A stretch of DNA of 64,000 nucleotides from Candidatus Kryptobacter tengchongensis. Its GTDB lineage: Bacteria; Bacteroidota; Ignavibacteria; Kryptoniales; Kryptoniaceae. The translations under genes were made by a program, and so were the position numbers. This document shows, piece after piece, positions 39,050 through 48,888 of this stretch (within the stretch, counting starts at the first letter, position 1; the number at the start of each line of letters is the position of its first letter). A model generated the notes under the pieces. It was not told the origin of the DNA. It worked only from the letters and a program-made list of their open reading frames with translations, and made no database searches. The stretch lies in the NCBI GenBank assembly GCA_001485605.1, contig FAON01000004.1, forward strand, positions 281,581 to 345,580, written 5' to 3'.

Positions 39050-40135
39050 TTAACTCAAACCATGCTTCGCAACTTTCCTCCTGTTCCTGCGGACAAAATC
39101 AATCATAACATCAACATAATCAAGCAAATCAGGACACTCAATATAACCACGGCTCAATATCGCAGTTGCACCGCTACAATCGTAATGCACATGATGATCA
39201 AAATAGTCAATCAATTGAACAGGCATACCCAAAATCTTTTGTACTATTTTCGGCTTCATAAGTTTTTTCATCTCCTGTGGTGAGATTTGGAAGTAAATAA
39301 ATTTCTTCCCAAGTCGTTGGGCAAAAATCTCAACGAGCTCAAAAACCTTATGTGGTCTTGGATCCGTGAGATGAAAAACCCTTCCTATGGTCTCATCCCA
39401 ACGACTTAAATAAGCGATTGAATTAACAACATAATCAACCGGAACAATGTTAACTTCAGCCTCACCTGAGCCAACCCTTGGAAACGGAGAATAACTTGGA
39501 AGCCTCATCATCAAGAGAATAACATAATAAGGTCCATCAAATTTCGCTGTTTCCCCAGTCTTTGAATCACCCACAACTATTCCAGGTCTGTAAATTGTCG
39601 TTGGAATATAACTCATGTTATCCCTTACAAGCTTCTCAGCAAGAAACTTCGTCTCCTCATAAAAATTTTTAAAACCTTGTCCAAGGTCAAAATCATTTTC
39701 CGTAAAGACACCTGTAACAAGACCAGAAACATAAGCTGTGCTGATGTAATTAAATCGTTTTAAATTTGGACAATCTCTCAAAAATTTAACAACATTTTCG
39801 GTCCCTTTAACATTAACCTTGTATCCAGTTTCAAAGGAAACGGCAAGATCATAAACCGCTGCAAGATGAAAACATTCGGTTATCTCTTTCTTAACTTTTT
39901 CTGGATTTTCAAGTCCAAGGTTTGGCAATGTAATATCACCTTTCACAACTTCAAGAGATTCAGATAACGGTGGGAACTCAATAAGAATTTTTCTGATTGT
40001 TTCATTCGCAAGATCAAGATATTTTTCTTGAACGAGAAGATAAAATTTTTCAATATCAGCCCTATGGGAAAACAACCTTTTAATTAATCTTGTCCCGATG
40101 AACCCAGGGAAACCAGTGAAAAGCGCAACAGACAT
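39050..40135 (-). CDS. Extended SDR, fatty acyl-CoA reductase-like (NAD_binding_4)
   Basis: 361 residues from ATG 40135 (MSVALFTGFPGFIGTRL). The nucleotide motif TGFPGFIG is followed by VKGDITLPNLGL and FHLAAVYDLAVSFETGYKVN; the active-site Tyr-Lys is in YEETKFLAEKL. This layout matches the PF07993 group of acyl-CoA or thioester reductases rather than sugar-nucleotide epimerases. A role in making alcohols, wax or lipid parts is inferred from the family. It is divergent from the UbiD-family gene. Confidence 0.82.
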   Translation of the reverse strand: MSVALFTGFPGFIGTRLIKRLFSHRADIEKFYLLVQEKYLDLANETIRKILIEFPPLSESLEVVKGDITLPNLGLENPEKVKKEITECFHLAAVYDLAVSFETGYKVNVKGTENVVKFLRDCPNLKRFNYISTAYVSGLVTGVFTENDFDLGQGFKNFYEETKFLAEKLVRDNMSYIPTTIYRPGIVVGDSKTGETAKFDGPYYVILLMMRLPSYSPFPRVGSGEAEVNIVPVDYVVNSIAYLSRWDETIGRVFHLTDPRPHKVFELVEIFAQRLGKKFIYFQISPQEMKKLMKPKIVQKILGMPVQLIDYFDHHVHYDCSGATAILSRGYIECPDLLDYVDVMIDFVRRNRRKVAKHGLS

Positions 40136-40217
40136 TGTCAAAAAGTCTTTGTTTGTAAGCCCGTTTAGATTTTGTTAAATTATACTAAAATTTTTATAAA
40201 CAAAAAACTTTCGCAAA

Positions 40218-42008
40218 TTGCACGAAGATTTAAGATCATTTCTTAAAATTTTAAGACAGCGAAACGAGCTTAAAGAAATTAACGCTGAAGTTTCAACTGA
40301 ACTTGAAATCACAGAAATTGCAGACAGAGTTGTAAAATCGGGTGGACCGGCAATTCTTTTTAAAAATGTCAAAGACAGCAAATTCCCTATCGTAATAAAT
40401 CTATTCGGAACATACGAAAGGGTTAAACTCGCTTTAGGAAATGAGCCATCTAGGATATTTGAATGGATTATTGAATTTCTAATGGAAAAACCAGATCTAA
40501 AAAACATCATCAAAAATAGAAAACATCTACTAAAACTTTTACGCTCATTGAAACCGAAAATTGTAAAAAATGCTCCAGTTCAAGAGGTTGTAAACTTGAA
40601 CCCAAATCTTTTTGAAATTCCAGCCCTTAAATGCTGGCCCAAGGACGGTGGGAAATTCATCACACTTCCACTTGTCATAACCCATGACCCTGAAACTGGA
40701 AAAAGAAACATTGGGATGTATAGAATTCAAATTTATGATGAAAAAACAGCCGGACTTCACTGGCAAAGCCACAAAACAGGCGCATACCATTATTGGAAAG
40801 CAGAAAAATTAAACAAACCTTTACCCGTTGCAATTGCAGTTGGTGGTCACCCTGCACTTATAATTTCTGCTATAGCTCCGCTTCCTCCAAACTTTGATGA
40901 GATAATGTTCGCATCATATCTACTTGGCAAAAAAATTCGCCTTGTGAGCGCAAAAACTGTTCCCTTGCTAATTCCCGCAGATGCTGAATTCGTAATTGAA
41001 GGTTATGCTTACCCATTTGAAAGAAAAATTGAAGGTCCATTTGGAGATCACTTCGGCTATTATTCGCTTGCCGAACCATTCCCATTTCTCCATGTCACAG
41101 CTATAACGCATAGGAAAGACGCAATCTATCCAGCAACAATTGTCGGAAAACCTCCAATGGAAGATGCATGGATCGGAAAGGCAATTTCTGAAATTTTCTT
41201 CCCGATAATAAAAATGAACCTCCCCGAGATCATTCAAATGCACCTTAGCATTGAAGCGGGAATTCACAACCTTGGAATAATATCTGTTGAAAGTTATTTC
41301 CCAAGACAAGCAGTTAAAGCAATGATGGGCATATGGGGACTTGGACAACTTTCATTGACGAAAATTTTGATAGCAGTTGATAAAACAATAAACCCAGAAG
41401 ATTTCAAGGCTGTAGCACTGGAAGTTCTAAAATGGGTTGATTTTTCACAGGATTTAATTTTTGTAAGAGATGCTCATACTGATACCCTTGATGTCGCAGG
41501 ACCATTAACAGATCACGGCTCAAAACTTGGAATTGACGCGACCCCGAAAAAAGAAAGAAAACCCTTTGAAATTAAAAAAATTGATCTACCTGAACTAAAA
41601 GGAAAAGGCGAGATCCTTGACGAGTTAAGACCAATTGATGGAATCCTGATCATCAAGATTAAAAAAGATAAACCCTTCAAAGCCAGAGAAGTCGCAAAGG
41701 AAATATGGGAAATTGACAAGGATAAAAAAGTTAAAATAATGTTCATCGTTGATGAAGAAATTAACATCCATGATAAAACCGAACTTCTATGGGGTTTGTT
41801 CACAAGATTTGACCCAGAAAGAGACATATTTTTTGACGAAAGAAATTTTAACCATCGTGTTCTCCCAAACCTTGGCGGGAGAATGGCTGTTGACTGCACA
41901 AGAAAATCAAGCGAAGAAGGTCATTTCAAACCATGGCTTGAAATAATAAAAATGGATGAGCAAATTAAAGAAAAAATCTCACAACGATGGAAAGAATTTG
42001 GCTTGTAA
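40218..42008 (+). CDS. UbiD-family decarboxylase
   Basis: 596 residues. UbiD enzymes use prenylated FMN and a metal to decarboxylate aromatic or unsaturated acids. Family features include IGMYRIQIYDEKTAGLHWQS, a GGHPALIISAIAPLP block, EFVIEGYAYPFERKIEGPFG and IGKAISEIFFPIIKMNLPE with catalytic-region Glu. The length suits the menaquinone-futalosine type (MqnL or UbiD-like), but no other menaquinone gene is beside it. The start is a TTG at 40218 with little ribosome sequence. The next gene begins 22 bases before its end. Confidence 0.9.
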   Translation: MHEDLRSFLKILRQRNELKEINAEVSTELEITEIADRVVKSGGPAILFKNVKDSKFPIVINLFGTYERVKLALGNEPSRIFEWIIEFLMEKPDLKNIIKNRKHLLKLLRSLKPKIVKNAPVQEVVNLNPNLFEIPALKCWPKDGGKFITLPLVITHDPETGKRNIGMYRIQIYDEKTAGLHWQSHKTGAYHYWKAEKLNKPLPVAIAVGGHPALIISAIAPLPPNFDEIMFASYLLGKKIRLVSAKTVPLLIPADAEFVIEGYAYPFERKIEGPFGDHFGYYSLAEPFPFLHVTAITHRKDAIYPATIVGKPPMEDAWIGKAISEIFFPIIKMNLPEIIQMHLSIEAGIHNLGIISVESYFPRQAVKAMMGIWGLGQLSLTKILIAVDKTINPEDFKAVALEVLKWVDFSQDLIFVRDAHTDTLDVAGPLTDHGSKLGIDATPKKERKPFEIKKIDLPELKGKGEILDELRPIDGILIIKIKKDKPFKAREVAKEIWEIDKDKKVKIMFIVDEEINIHDKTELLWGLFTRFDPERDIFFDERNFNHRVLPNLGGRMAVDCTRKSSEEGHFKPWLEIIKMDEQIKEKISQRWKEFGL

Positions 42009-43168
42009 ATTTATCACTGATTTTTCTAATAAACCTGAATTTATTATCGCAGGATAAAATAAAGCAAAAAAGAGAAGAACTGAACCAACTACGAAGAGAA
42101 ATAAAAGTTCTTGAAGATAAAATCAAACAGGCACAAAAAGAAGAGAAGATCACGCTTGAATTAATTGACGATTACGAAAAGAAAGACAACCTTTTAAGAA
42201 AATTAATTGCTGAATTGAAAAGACAAATCAAAGAAAACGAAAAAACGATAAATCACCTTCAAAACGAAATCTATAAATCTGAAAATGAAATTCAAACCCT
42301 GAAAGAACAATATGCTGGCTATGTTAAGGCACTTTACAAGCATGGAAGAACCCACGACCTTGAACTGATATTAACCGCAAGATCAATTAACCAAATGTTG
42401 ATAAGAACAGTTTATCTAAAAAAATTTTCAGAGCACAGGAAAAGAACAATTGACTCAATCTATACGATGCAGGTTAGATTAAAAGAGCAAAAAGATGAAC
42501 TTGAACTTGCTCTGTTAAAACAAAAAGAACTCGTTGCCGAAAAAGAAAAAGAAGAAATGAACCTTGTAACAAGCATAAAAGAGAAAAAAGAAATACTTGC
42601 GAGGATAAGAAAAGATAAACAAAATCTCCAGGTTCAACTTGAACGAAGGAAAAAAGCAATAAAAGAACTTGAAGCCGTGATCGCAAGACTAATTGAAGAG
42701 GAAAAGAGAATAAAACAAAAAGAAGAGAAAGCGAGAAAAATTGAGATTCCAAAAGTTGAGGGAAACTTTGCAAAATTGCGAGGCAAACTCCCCTGGCCAG
42801 TTGATGACGGCAAAATTATAAATCATTTTGGCGAACAAATTCACCCTGTTCTAAAAACAGTCACATTAAATTACGGCGTTGATATCGCAGTCCCAGAAGA
42901 CAGCCCAGTTAAAGCAGTGGCGGATGGCGTGGTCTCAAAAATCTTCTGGCTTCCAAGCTTTGAAAACTTAATCATAATAACTCACGACGGAGGGTTTAGA
43001 ACCGTTTATGCAAATCTATCAGACATATTTGTAAATGAAGGTGAAACGGTGAAATCTGGTCAAGTGATCGGGAAAAGCGGTGATTCAGTTGAAGGCTCAA
43101 TAGTTCATTTTGAAATATGGTATGAAAGACAACAACAAAATCCAGAAATATGGCTTTCAAAAAGATAA
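41987..43168 (+). CDS. EnvC-like murein hydrolase activator with degenerate LytM domain
   Basis: 393 residues: signal peptide (1-21, LLSQ), a long coiled coil (about 22-255, heavily Glu/Lys) and a C-terminal LytM/M23 domain (about 265-390). Zinc and catalytic positions are partly lost. The HxGxD motif reads NYGVD (Asn295, Asp299) and HxH reads IVH (Ile372, His374), while His333 is kept. E. coli EnvC likewise has a dead LytM domain and activates amidases at the septum. An activator role is thus inferred. It overlaps the UbiD-family gene and waaA. Confidence 0.88.
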   Translation: MERIWLVNLSLIFLINLNLLSQDKIKQKREELNQLRREIKVLEDKIKQAQKEEKITLELIDDYEKKDNLLRKLIAELKRQIKENEKTINHLQNEIYKSENEIQTLKEQYAGYVKALYKHGRTHDLELILTARSINQMLIRTVYLKKFSEHRKRTIDSIYTMQVRLKEQKDELELALLKQKELVAEKEKEEMNLVTSIKEKKEILARIRKDKQNLQVQLERRKKAIKELEAVIARLIEEEKRIKQKEEKARKIEIPKVEGNFAKLRGKLPWPVDDGKIINHFGEQIHPVLKTVTLNYGVDIAVPEDSPVKAVADGVVSKIFWLPSFENLIIITHDGGFRTVYANLSDIFVNEGETVKSGQVIGKSGDSVEGSIVHFEIWYERQQQNPEIWLSKR

Positions 43169-43179
43169 AAATTCTTGAA

Positions 43180-44487
43180 ATGAAAAATTTGAAACTTATC
43201 GCTCTGCTGACGCTTTACAACTTAATTTTAATCCCTCTTCTTTACATTCTCTTTCATCTCCTCTCGCTTTCTAACAAAAAGGTTAAAAAAGGGATAAAAG
43301 GAAGGAAAAATTTATTCAAAAATCTTGAAGACAAAATCAAAGAGAAATTTAACCCGCAGAAACCCACATTTTGGTTTCATTCCTCATCTCTTGGCGAATT
43401 TGAACAAGCAAAACCATTGATCTCAAAACTAAAAGAAAAATTTAATCCAAATATCATTGTCACTTTTTTCTCACCATCAGGATATGAACATTCAAAAAAT
43501 TACCCGCTTGCCGATGTTATTTCATATATCCCCTTTGACTCCATTTTTAACGCGAAAAAATTTACAAATTTGATAAAATCTGAAAAGACATATTTTTTTC
43601 TGATGAAATACGACATCTGGCCAAATCACCTTTACATGGCCAGAAAAAACAACTTCATAATTTGCCTTGCAAATGCAATTGTTGACGAAAGAAAAACAGC
43701 ATCATTTCTTAAGCGCATTTTTTATAGCACATTTTACGAACTCATTGACTATATATTTTTAATCTCAAAAGATGACGAGAAAAACCTTCCAAAGTTAAAC
43801 TTAAAGAAACCAATTATCCTTTCAACTGGGGACACGAGATATGACCAAGTTTTCTCAAGGAGCAAAGAAGCATTGAAAAAACCAATCTTTCCAGATGATG
43901 TAATAAAACAAGACAAAGGGAAAAAGAAAATTTTCGTCATCGGAAGCAGCTGGGAGGATGACGAAAAAGTTGTCATACCAGTGGTAATAAAAATTCAAAA
44001 ATACGAGCCAGAACTTTTGACCATTCTCGTTCCTCACGAACCGACCGAAGAAAACCTTGAAAGAATTGAAAAAGAACTCAAAGACAAAATAACTTTCATA
44101 AGATTTTCAAAGATTAAAAATTACAACTCCGAAAAAGTTATAATCGTTGATTCAGTTGGATATCTTATGAGAATTTACGCTTATGCTGATATCGCATATG
44201 TTGGCGGGAGTTTCAAACAAGGAATTCACAATGTTCTTGAACCCGCAACTTATGGAATTCCTGTGATATACGGACCAAAAATTAACAATTCCCCAGAAGC
44301 CCAAAACCTTGCTAAAATTGGAGGCGGGTTCATAGTGAAAAACAAAAAAGAATTTTACAAAACACTCAGAAAACTTCTTTCGGACGAAAACTTGAGAAAC
44401 AAATCTGGCAGGAAATCTTACGAGCTCATCAGCTCAAACATTGGAGCGACGGAAAAAATCATTCAAGCGATCGGATTAAATTTTTGA
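43180..44487 (+). CDS. waaA: 3-deoxy-D-manno-octulosonic acid transferase
   Basis: Probable start ATG 43180 (MKNLKLIALLTLYNLILIPL), 435 residues; the longer frame from 43150 overlaps the EnvC-like gene. The enzyme adds Kdo to lipid A on the inner face of the inner membrane. An N-terminal membrane anchor is followed by HSSSLGEFEQAKPLI (family HAxSxGE), FFLMKYDIWPNHL with the conserved W-P, IGSSWEDDEKVV, and the nucleotide-sugar site YVGGSFKQGIHNVLEPATYG. Its last 29 bases overlap the waaF end on the other strand. Confidence 0.95.
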   Translation: MKNLKLIALLTLYNLILIPLLYILFHLLSLSNKKVKKGIKGRKNLFKNLEDKIKEKFNPQKPTFWFHSSSLGEFEQAKPLISKLKEKFNPNIIVTFFSPSGYEHSKNYPLADVISYIPFDSIFNAKKFTNLIKSEKTYFFLMKYDIWPNHLYMARKNNFIICLANAIVDERKTASFLKRIFYSTFYELIDYIFLISKDDEKNLPKLNLKKPIILSTGDTRYDQVFSRSKEALKKPIFPDDVIKQDKGKKKIFVIGSSWEDDEKVVIPVVIKIQKYEPELLTILVPHEPTEENLERIEKELKDKITFIRFSKIKNYNSEKVIIVDSVGYLMRIYAYADIAYVGGSFKQGIHNVLEPATYGIPVIYGPKINNSPEAQNLAKIGGGFIVKNKKEFYKTLRKLLSDENLRNKSGRKSYELISSNIGATEKIIQAIGLNF

Positions 44488-45493
44488 CCTCTAAATAAAC
44501 CTTTTCGGTTTCTATTAATCTCATGCATTTAAAATGTCCCTCGGGGCACTTTCTTCTCCCGTGAATTCCACACGGTCTGCAATAAAGATTTTCAACCTGA
44601 ACGATCCTATCCTTTTCACCGTATGGATAAAATCCAAACTTTGGAACTGTTGAACCAAAGATAGCAACTACAGGGGTTCGCATCGCAACTGCAATATGCA
44701 TCGGGGCTGTGTCATTTGAAACCAAAACAATAGACCGACGAATTAATTCCGCAGACTGAAGCAAACTCAATTTCCCACAAAAATTCAAAACTTTCTCGCT
44801 TCCGCTCATTCTCCTTATTTCCTCGCAGAGTTTAAAATCTTCCTCACCCCCGATAAGTGCAACCACAAAATTATCATCAGAAAGAAACCTCGCAAGCTCA
44901 GCAAATCTTTCTTTCAACCATCTCTTTGTCTCCCACACAGAACCTGGCGCAATGCTAATTATCCTTGAATTTACACCTGAAAGAAGCCCATCAATATAAA
45001 ATTTATCATAATCAGACGGATAAAGATTGGGAAGTTCTTTCATATTTACCTTTATCCCAAAAGGTTCAAGCAATGAAAGGTTTCTTTCAATTTCATGAAT
45101 TTGCCTGTATTCAACCACATAAGTGTAAAGAAATTTAAATGCACTTTTATCAAACCCAACCCGAATTCTAACCCCAGCAAGGAAAGGTATAATTGCACTT
45201 CTGAAATGTCTATGAGGAATAAATGCAACATCGTAGTTTCCCTTTGAAATAATTCTCACCATTTTAATAATTCCTTTTATCCCTTTATCCTTGCCCCTTT
45301 TATCAAAAATTATTAACTCATCAACATCCGGATGATTTCTTAAAAGTTCAGCGGTTCTTGGGATAAGCATAAAGTCAATTTTTGCGGTTGGGAAATTTTT
45401 CCTCAAAACTTGAACCAATGGAAGTGAAAGGACAACATCCCCGATAAATGCAGTTTGTATCACCAAAATTCTTCTCCAATTTTCAATGCTCAT
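44459..45493 (-). CDS. waaF: Glycosyltransferase family 9, LPS heptosyltransferase
   Basis: Start taken at ATG 45493 (MSIENWRRILVIQTAFIGDV), overlapping the lpxL stop by ATGA; 344 residues. GT9 marks are TAFIGDVVLSLPLVQVLRKN, SIAPGSVWETKRWLKERFAE and NDTAPMHIAVAMRTPVVAIF. A Cys-rich region near the end (CRPCGIHGRRKCPEGHFKCM) is usual in WaaF-like enzymes. It transfers ADP-heptose to the LPS inner core, consistent with the heptose activation genes at 55424-56910. WaaC cannot be excluded. Confidence 0.9.
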   Translation of the reverse strand: MSIENWRRILVIQTAFIGDVVLSLPLVQVLRKNFPTAKIDFMLIPRTAELLRNHPDVDELIIFDKRGKDKGIKGIIKMVRIISKGNYDVAFIPHRHFRSAIIPFLAGVRIRVGFDKSAFKFLYTYVVEYRQIHEIERNLSLLEPFGIKVNMKELPNLYPSDYDKFYIDGLLSGVNSRIISIAPGSVWETKRWLKERFAELARFLSDDNFVVALIGGEEDFKLCEEIRRMSGSEKVLNFCGKLSLLQSAELIRRSIVLVSNDTAPMHIAVAMRTPVVAIFGSTVPKFGFYPYGEKDRIVQVENLYCRPCGIHGRRKCPEGHFKCMRLIETEKVYLEVKNLIRSLE

Positions 45494-46389
45494 TTTGTCG
45501 TATGATTTAAATTCTTTACCGGGCTGTGTTTCCATCTTCGGTGAAACCAAAGCCAATGGTCGGGGTAGAGACGAATGTATTTTTCAAGAATTGATGTATG
45601 AATTTGGGTAAGTTTTAACACATTTTCTCCTTCATCTTCAGACGGCTCAAAATCAACTTTCTCAAATATAAGCCGATAATTAAATCCTCTATCTCTCACA
45701 GCAAAGCCCATTACAATTGGTGCACCAGTTTTAAGTGACATAACGGCAGGTCCTGCAAATGTTGAAGCAGGTCTTCCAAGAAAATCAACATAAAGCCCCT
45801 CTTTCGGAGCACTTTGATCAGCAAGTAACGCAACTATACCACCCTCAGATAAAATTTTCAGCGATTCACGAAATGCTCTCTCCATCGGTATAACCTTATT
45901 TCCAAACAAGCACCTCCACTTATTTATTTCTTCGTCAACGAATTTGTTCCTCTGTCTTTTTACAATTATATTCAATGGTTTTCCAATTTCAAGCCCCGAG
46001 ACAACAGCGCTCAACTCCCAGTTTCCAAAATGCCCAGACATCAAAATTAAACCACAACCTTTATTTAACCCCTCAATCACATAATTAAAGTTTTCAATTG
46101 TCACCATTTTCTTGAAATCATCAGGTTTCAACTTTTGAAAGTTCATAAACTCAAAAATCGTTATAAAAAAATTAACATACGCCATCTTCAAAATTTTCGC
46201 TATATCTTTTTCACTTTTCTCCGGGAATGATTTTCGCAAGTTATCAAGAGCCACCTTTTTTCTATACGGTATAAAGTGATACGCAAAAATTCCCAGGGCT
46301 TTCCCAAGTCTTTGTGAAACCCTAAAAGGTAAAAGATTTGAAAGCAGAACGAAGAACTTAAACAAGATATATTCAATGTAATTTTTCAT
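45490..46389 (-). CDS. lpxL: Lipid A late acyltransferase (LpxL/HtrB family)
   Basis: 299 residues. An N-terminal membrane anchor and the catalytic HX4E in SGHFGNWELSAV (His120, Glu125) are followed by GVIALLADQSAPKEG-like LLADQSAPKEGLYVDFLGRP and ASTFAGPAVMSLKTGAPIVM. Family members move acyl chains from ACP to Kdo-lipid A. It precedes waaF in the same unit, next to waaA. Confidence 0.93.
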   Translation of the reverse strand: MKNYIEYILFKFFVLLSNLLPFRVSQRLGKALGIFAYHFIPYRKKVALDNLRKSFPEKSEKDIAKILKMAYVNFFITIFEFMNFQKLKPDDFKKMVTIENFNYVIEGLNKGCGLILMSGHFGNWELSAVVSGLEIGKPLNIIVKRQRNKFVDEEINKWRCLFGNKVIPMERAFRESLKILSEGGIVALLADQSAPKEGLYVDFLGRPASTFAGPAVMSLKTGAPIVMGFAVRDRGFNYRLIFEKVDFEPSEDEGENVLKLTQIHTSILEKYIRLYPDHWLWFHRRWKHSPVKNLNHTTK

Positions 46390-46424
46390 CCCTCAACACA
46401 AAATTTTTATATGTGCTCTAAAAA

Positions 46425-46442
46425 GGGGCGCAAAAGCGCCCC
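46425..46442 (-). terminator. Terminator after the M28 peptidase gene
   Basis: Stem GGGGCGC / GCGCCCC with a TTTT loop; T-tracts follow on both strands, so it may work for either. It lies just past the M28 stop and before lpxL. Confidence 0.8.
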
Positions 46443-46451
46443 AGAAATTTT

Positions 46452-48122
46452 TTACTTCATCATTTGTTCCCTTATCAACCTGAACTCGCTGTCTGGCTTC
46501 CATTCAGGCTTCGCATCAGAATTTGCAAGATAATACACTGTCATAAAAACAAGTTTAGCATCTTCAACTGCTCCATCAAGTACCCAAGAATCGTTGTACT
46601 CATCACTTGGTTGATGATAATTCTTTGCTATATATTCTTCAACAACTTTTTTACCGTAATCCTCTGGCTTATCAACATATTCAACCCCATTATCAAAAAA
46701 GACAGCAGGAATACCCACCTTCGCAAAATTAAATTGATCTGACCTATAAAATAATCCAAGCTCTGGAAATTGATCGGGTTTTGCGTATCTACCTTGATAT
46801 TTATTTGCAATTTCATTTATTATTTCACCAAGTGTGCTTTTCTCCATCCCTATCAAAATGACATCTCTTGTCCTACCCCAAATGTTAATTCCGTCAACAT
46901 TTAAATTTGCCACTATCTTAACAGGTGGAACTGTTGGATTTTGAGCGAAATATCTTGACCCAAGAAGCCCAGCTTCTTCCGCCGTCAAAGCAATGAACAT
47001 AACAGACCTGCGTGGCTTAACTTTAAGTTCAGAAAACGCCTTCGCAATTGCAAGCATCGCTGATACTCCAGAAGCATTATCAAGAGCTCCATTGTAAATT
47101 GAATCACCATTAACTGGCTTACCAATTCCAAGATGATCATGGTGTGAGGTAATCACAACAAACTCATCTTTCAATTTCTCATCACCGCCCCGTAAAATAC
47201 CTATCACATTTTGAGATGTGATCTCCCTGAACTTAACCCTCATATTTAAAGATAACTTTAATCCAAGATCAACCGGTTTAAATTGTCTGGTTTGAGCTAT
47301 CTTTACAAGTTCATCAAGGTTCTTACCAACAAGAGCGAGCATTCTCCTTGTTGCATCTTCTGTGAGCCAACCTTTGAGCAAGACCTTCGGTTCCGTATCA
47401 TTGGCAAGTTCAAATTCCTCACCAGACCATGAGCTTTGAACGACATTCCATCCATATCCAGCAGATGGAGTCGTATGAATTATTATAGCTCCAAGCGCTC
47501 CCTTTTTCGCAGCAATTTCATATTTATAAGTCCATCTACCATAATAAGTTCTTGCCTTACCCCCAAAAAGATTTGGCTCATCTGGTGTTGCTGGAGGATC
47601 GTCATTCAACATCAACAATATCTTACCGGAAACATCCACCCCTTTATAATCATCCCAGTTTTGCTCTGGAGCAACAATTCCATAACCAACAAAAACAATC
47701 TCTGCATCTTTTATTGATACAAAATCTTTCTTAACCCCAGAAACAGCGATAAATTCATCATAATACTTAAACCTTATCGTTTTGCCCTTACCTTTCACAA
47801 TCATTTCCTCATCTGGTAAAGTTGTAATTCCGGATAGAGGAACTTTCTGGAAATATGAACCATCATCCCCGCCGGGCTCAAGCCCCATGAGTTTAAACTG
47901 CGTCGCTATGTAAGTCGCTGCAAGAAGTTCCCCTTTAGACCCAGTACCTCTACCTTCAAGCAAATCATGGGATAAAAATTGAACATTCGCTCTGATGTAA
48001 TCTTCGGTAATATAATCCATCGCTTTTCTTGCGTCATTTGTCAAAAAATTTTCAATTGTTATTTGAGAAAACATTGTAAAAGCGACAACCAAGTTTAAAA
48101 GCAACATTTTAATTATTCTCAT
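46452..48122 (-). CDS. Secreted M28-family zinc aminopeptidase with PA domain
   Basis: About 556 residues from ATG 48122, chosen because GAGG lies six bases ahead; other in-frame ATG codons at 48128 and 48107 are possible. Signal peptide (FTMFSQ), then an inserted PA subdomain (about 110-270, VGYGIVAPEQNWDDYKGVDV). The zinc ligands of the co-catalytic site are SHHDHLG, GALDNASGVSAM, TAEEAGLLGSRYF, NLNVDGINI and the last His in KNYHQPSDEY. Extracellular removal of N-terminal amino acids from peptides. Confidence 0.94.
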   Translation of the reverse strand: MRIIKMLLLNLVVAFTMFSQITIENFLTNDARKAMDYITEDYIRANVQFLSHDLLEGRGTGSKGELLAATYIATQFKLMGLEPGGDDGSYFQKVPLSGITTLPDEEMIVKGKGKTIRFKYYDEFIAVSGVKKDFVSIKDAEIVFVGYGIVAPEQNWDDYKGVDVSGKILLMLNDDPPATPDEPNLFGGKARTYYGRWTYKYEIAAKKGALGAIIIHTTPSAGYGWNVVQSSWSGEEFELANDTEPKVLLKGWLTEDATRRMLALVGKNLDELVKIAQTRQFKPVDLGLKLSLNMRVKFREITSQNVIGILRGGDEKLKDEFVVITSHHDHLGIGKPVNGDSIYNGALDNASGVSAMLAIAKAFSELKVKPRRSVMFIALTAEEAGLLGSRYFAQNPTVPPVKIVANLNVDGINIWGRTRDVILIGMEKSTLGEIINEIANKYQGRYAKPDQFPELGLFYRSDQFNFAKVGIPAVFFDNGVEYVDKPEDYGKKVVEEYIAKNYHQPSDEYNDSWVLDGAVEDAKLVFMTVYYLANSDAKPEWKPDSEFRLIREQMMK

Positions 48123-48882
48123 CTTCATCCTCAATTTGTTTTGAATTGATAAGTTTTAAGAGGCTTTTCTTTAAACTTATTGCGTTTTCAACCGCATACG
48201 CATTGTAATCGTTATTAAAATAAGCAAAAACAATTTTATCTTCCAGCAAAAAATTCCATATCAACCTCGCAAAATCTTCTATTTGCTCGTCATTGTAAAT
48301 TGACCTGTATCTTTCCTCGGGTCCATGAAATCTAAAATAGACGAAATCTGAAGTCGCAATAGGTGGGGCAAAAAGTCCACGCATGTGTGAAATGCATAAC
48401 GCAATCCCATTTTCCTTTAAAATTAAAAAAATTGTGTCGTTAAAAAATTCAGCATTCCTGAACTCAAACACATGCCTATATCCCTTCGGGAGCAAAGAGA
48501 TATAATCCCTCAAAAGGGATGTATCATATTCAAGCGTCGGCGGAAATTGATGAAGAATGCATCCTATACGATTGTAAACCCTCAATGGCTTTATTACCTT
48601 CATAAACCCGTAAAAATCACTCCTCACATCCTTCAACTTTTTGATATGTGTTATAACCTGATGAACTTTCACGGAGAAAAGAAAATGAAATGGGGTTTTC
48701 CTTATCCAGCCCTCAAGCGTTTTAGCTCTCGGAAGATGATAAAATGTCGTGTTAAGTTCAACCGTGTCAAAAACCTTTGAATAATACTCAAGCCATTTAT
48801 CTTTTATCAGTTTCTCTGGATAAAATCTTCCAATCCAATGCCTGTAATAATAACCAGATGTCCCGATGTAGATTTTCGCCAT
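48109..48882 (-). CDS. DUF72 protein
   Basis: 257 residues; TIM-barrel family of unknown biochemical role (E. coli YecE). Marks: YIGTSGYYYRHWIGRFYP, EYYSKVFDTVELNTTFYHLP, FLFSVKVHQVITHIK and YFRFHGPEERY, then VFAYFNNDYNAYAVENA. Start ATG 48882. It lies 6 bases after the rnr stop. Confidence 0.93.
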   Translation of the reverse strand: MAKIYIGTSGYYYRHWIGRFYPEKLIKDKWLEYYSKVFDTVELNTTFYHLPRAKTLEGWIRKTPFHFLFSVKVHQVITHIKKLKDVRSDFYGFMKVIKPLRVYNRIGCILHQFPPTLEYDTSLLRDYISLLPKGYRHVFEFRNAEFFNDTIFLILKENGIALCISHMRGLFAPPIATSDFVYFRFHGPEERYRSIYNDEQIEDFARLIWNFLLEDKIVFAYFNNDYNAYAVENAISLKKSLLKLINSKQIEDEDENN

Positions 48883-48888
48883 CAAGTT

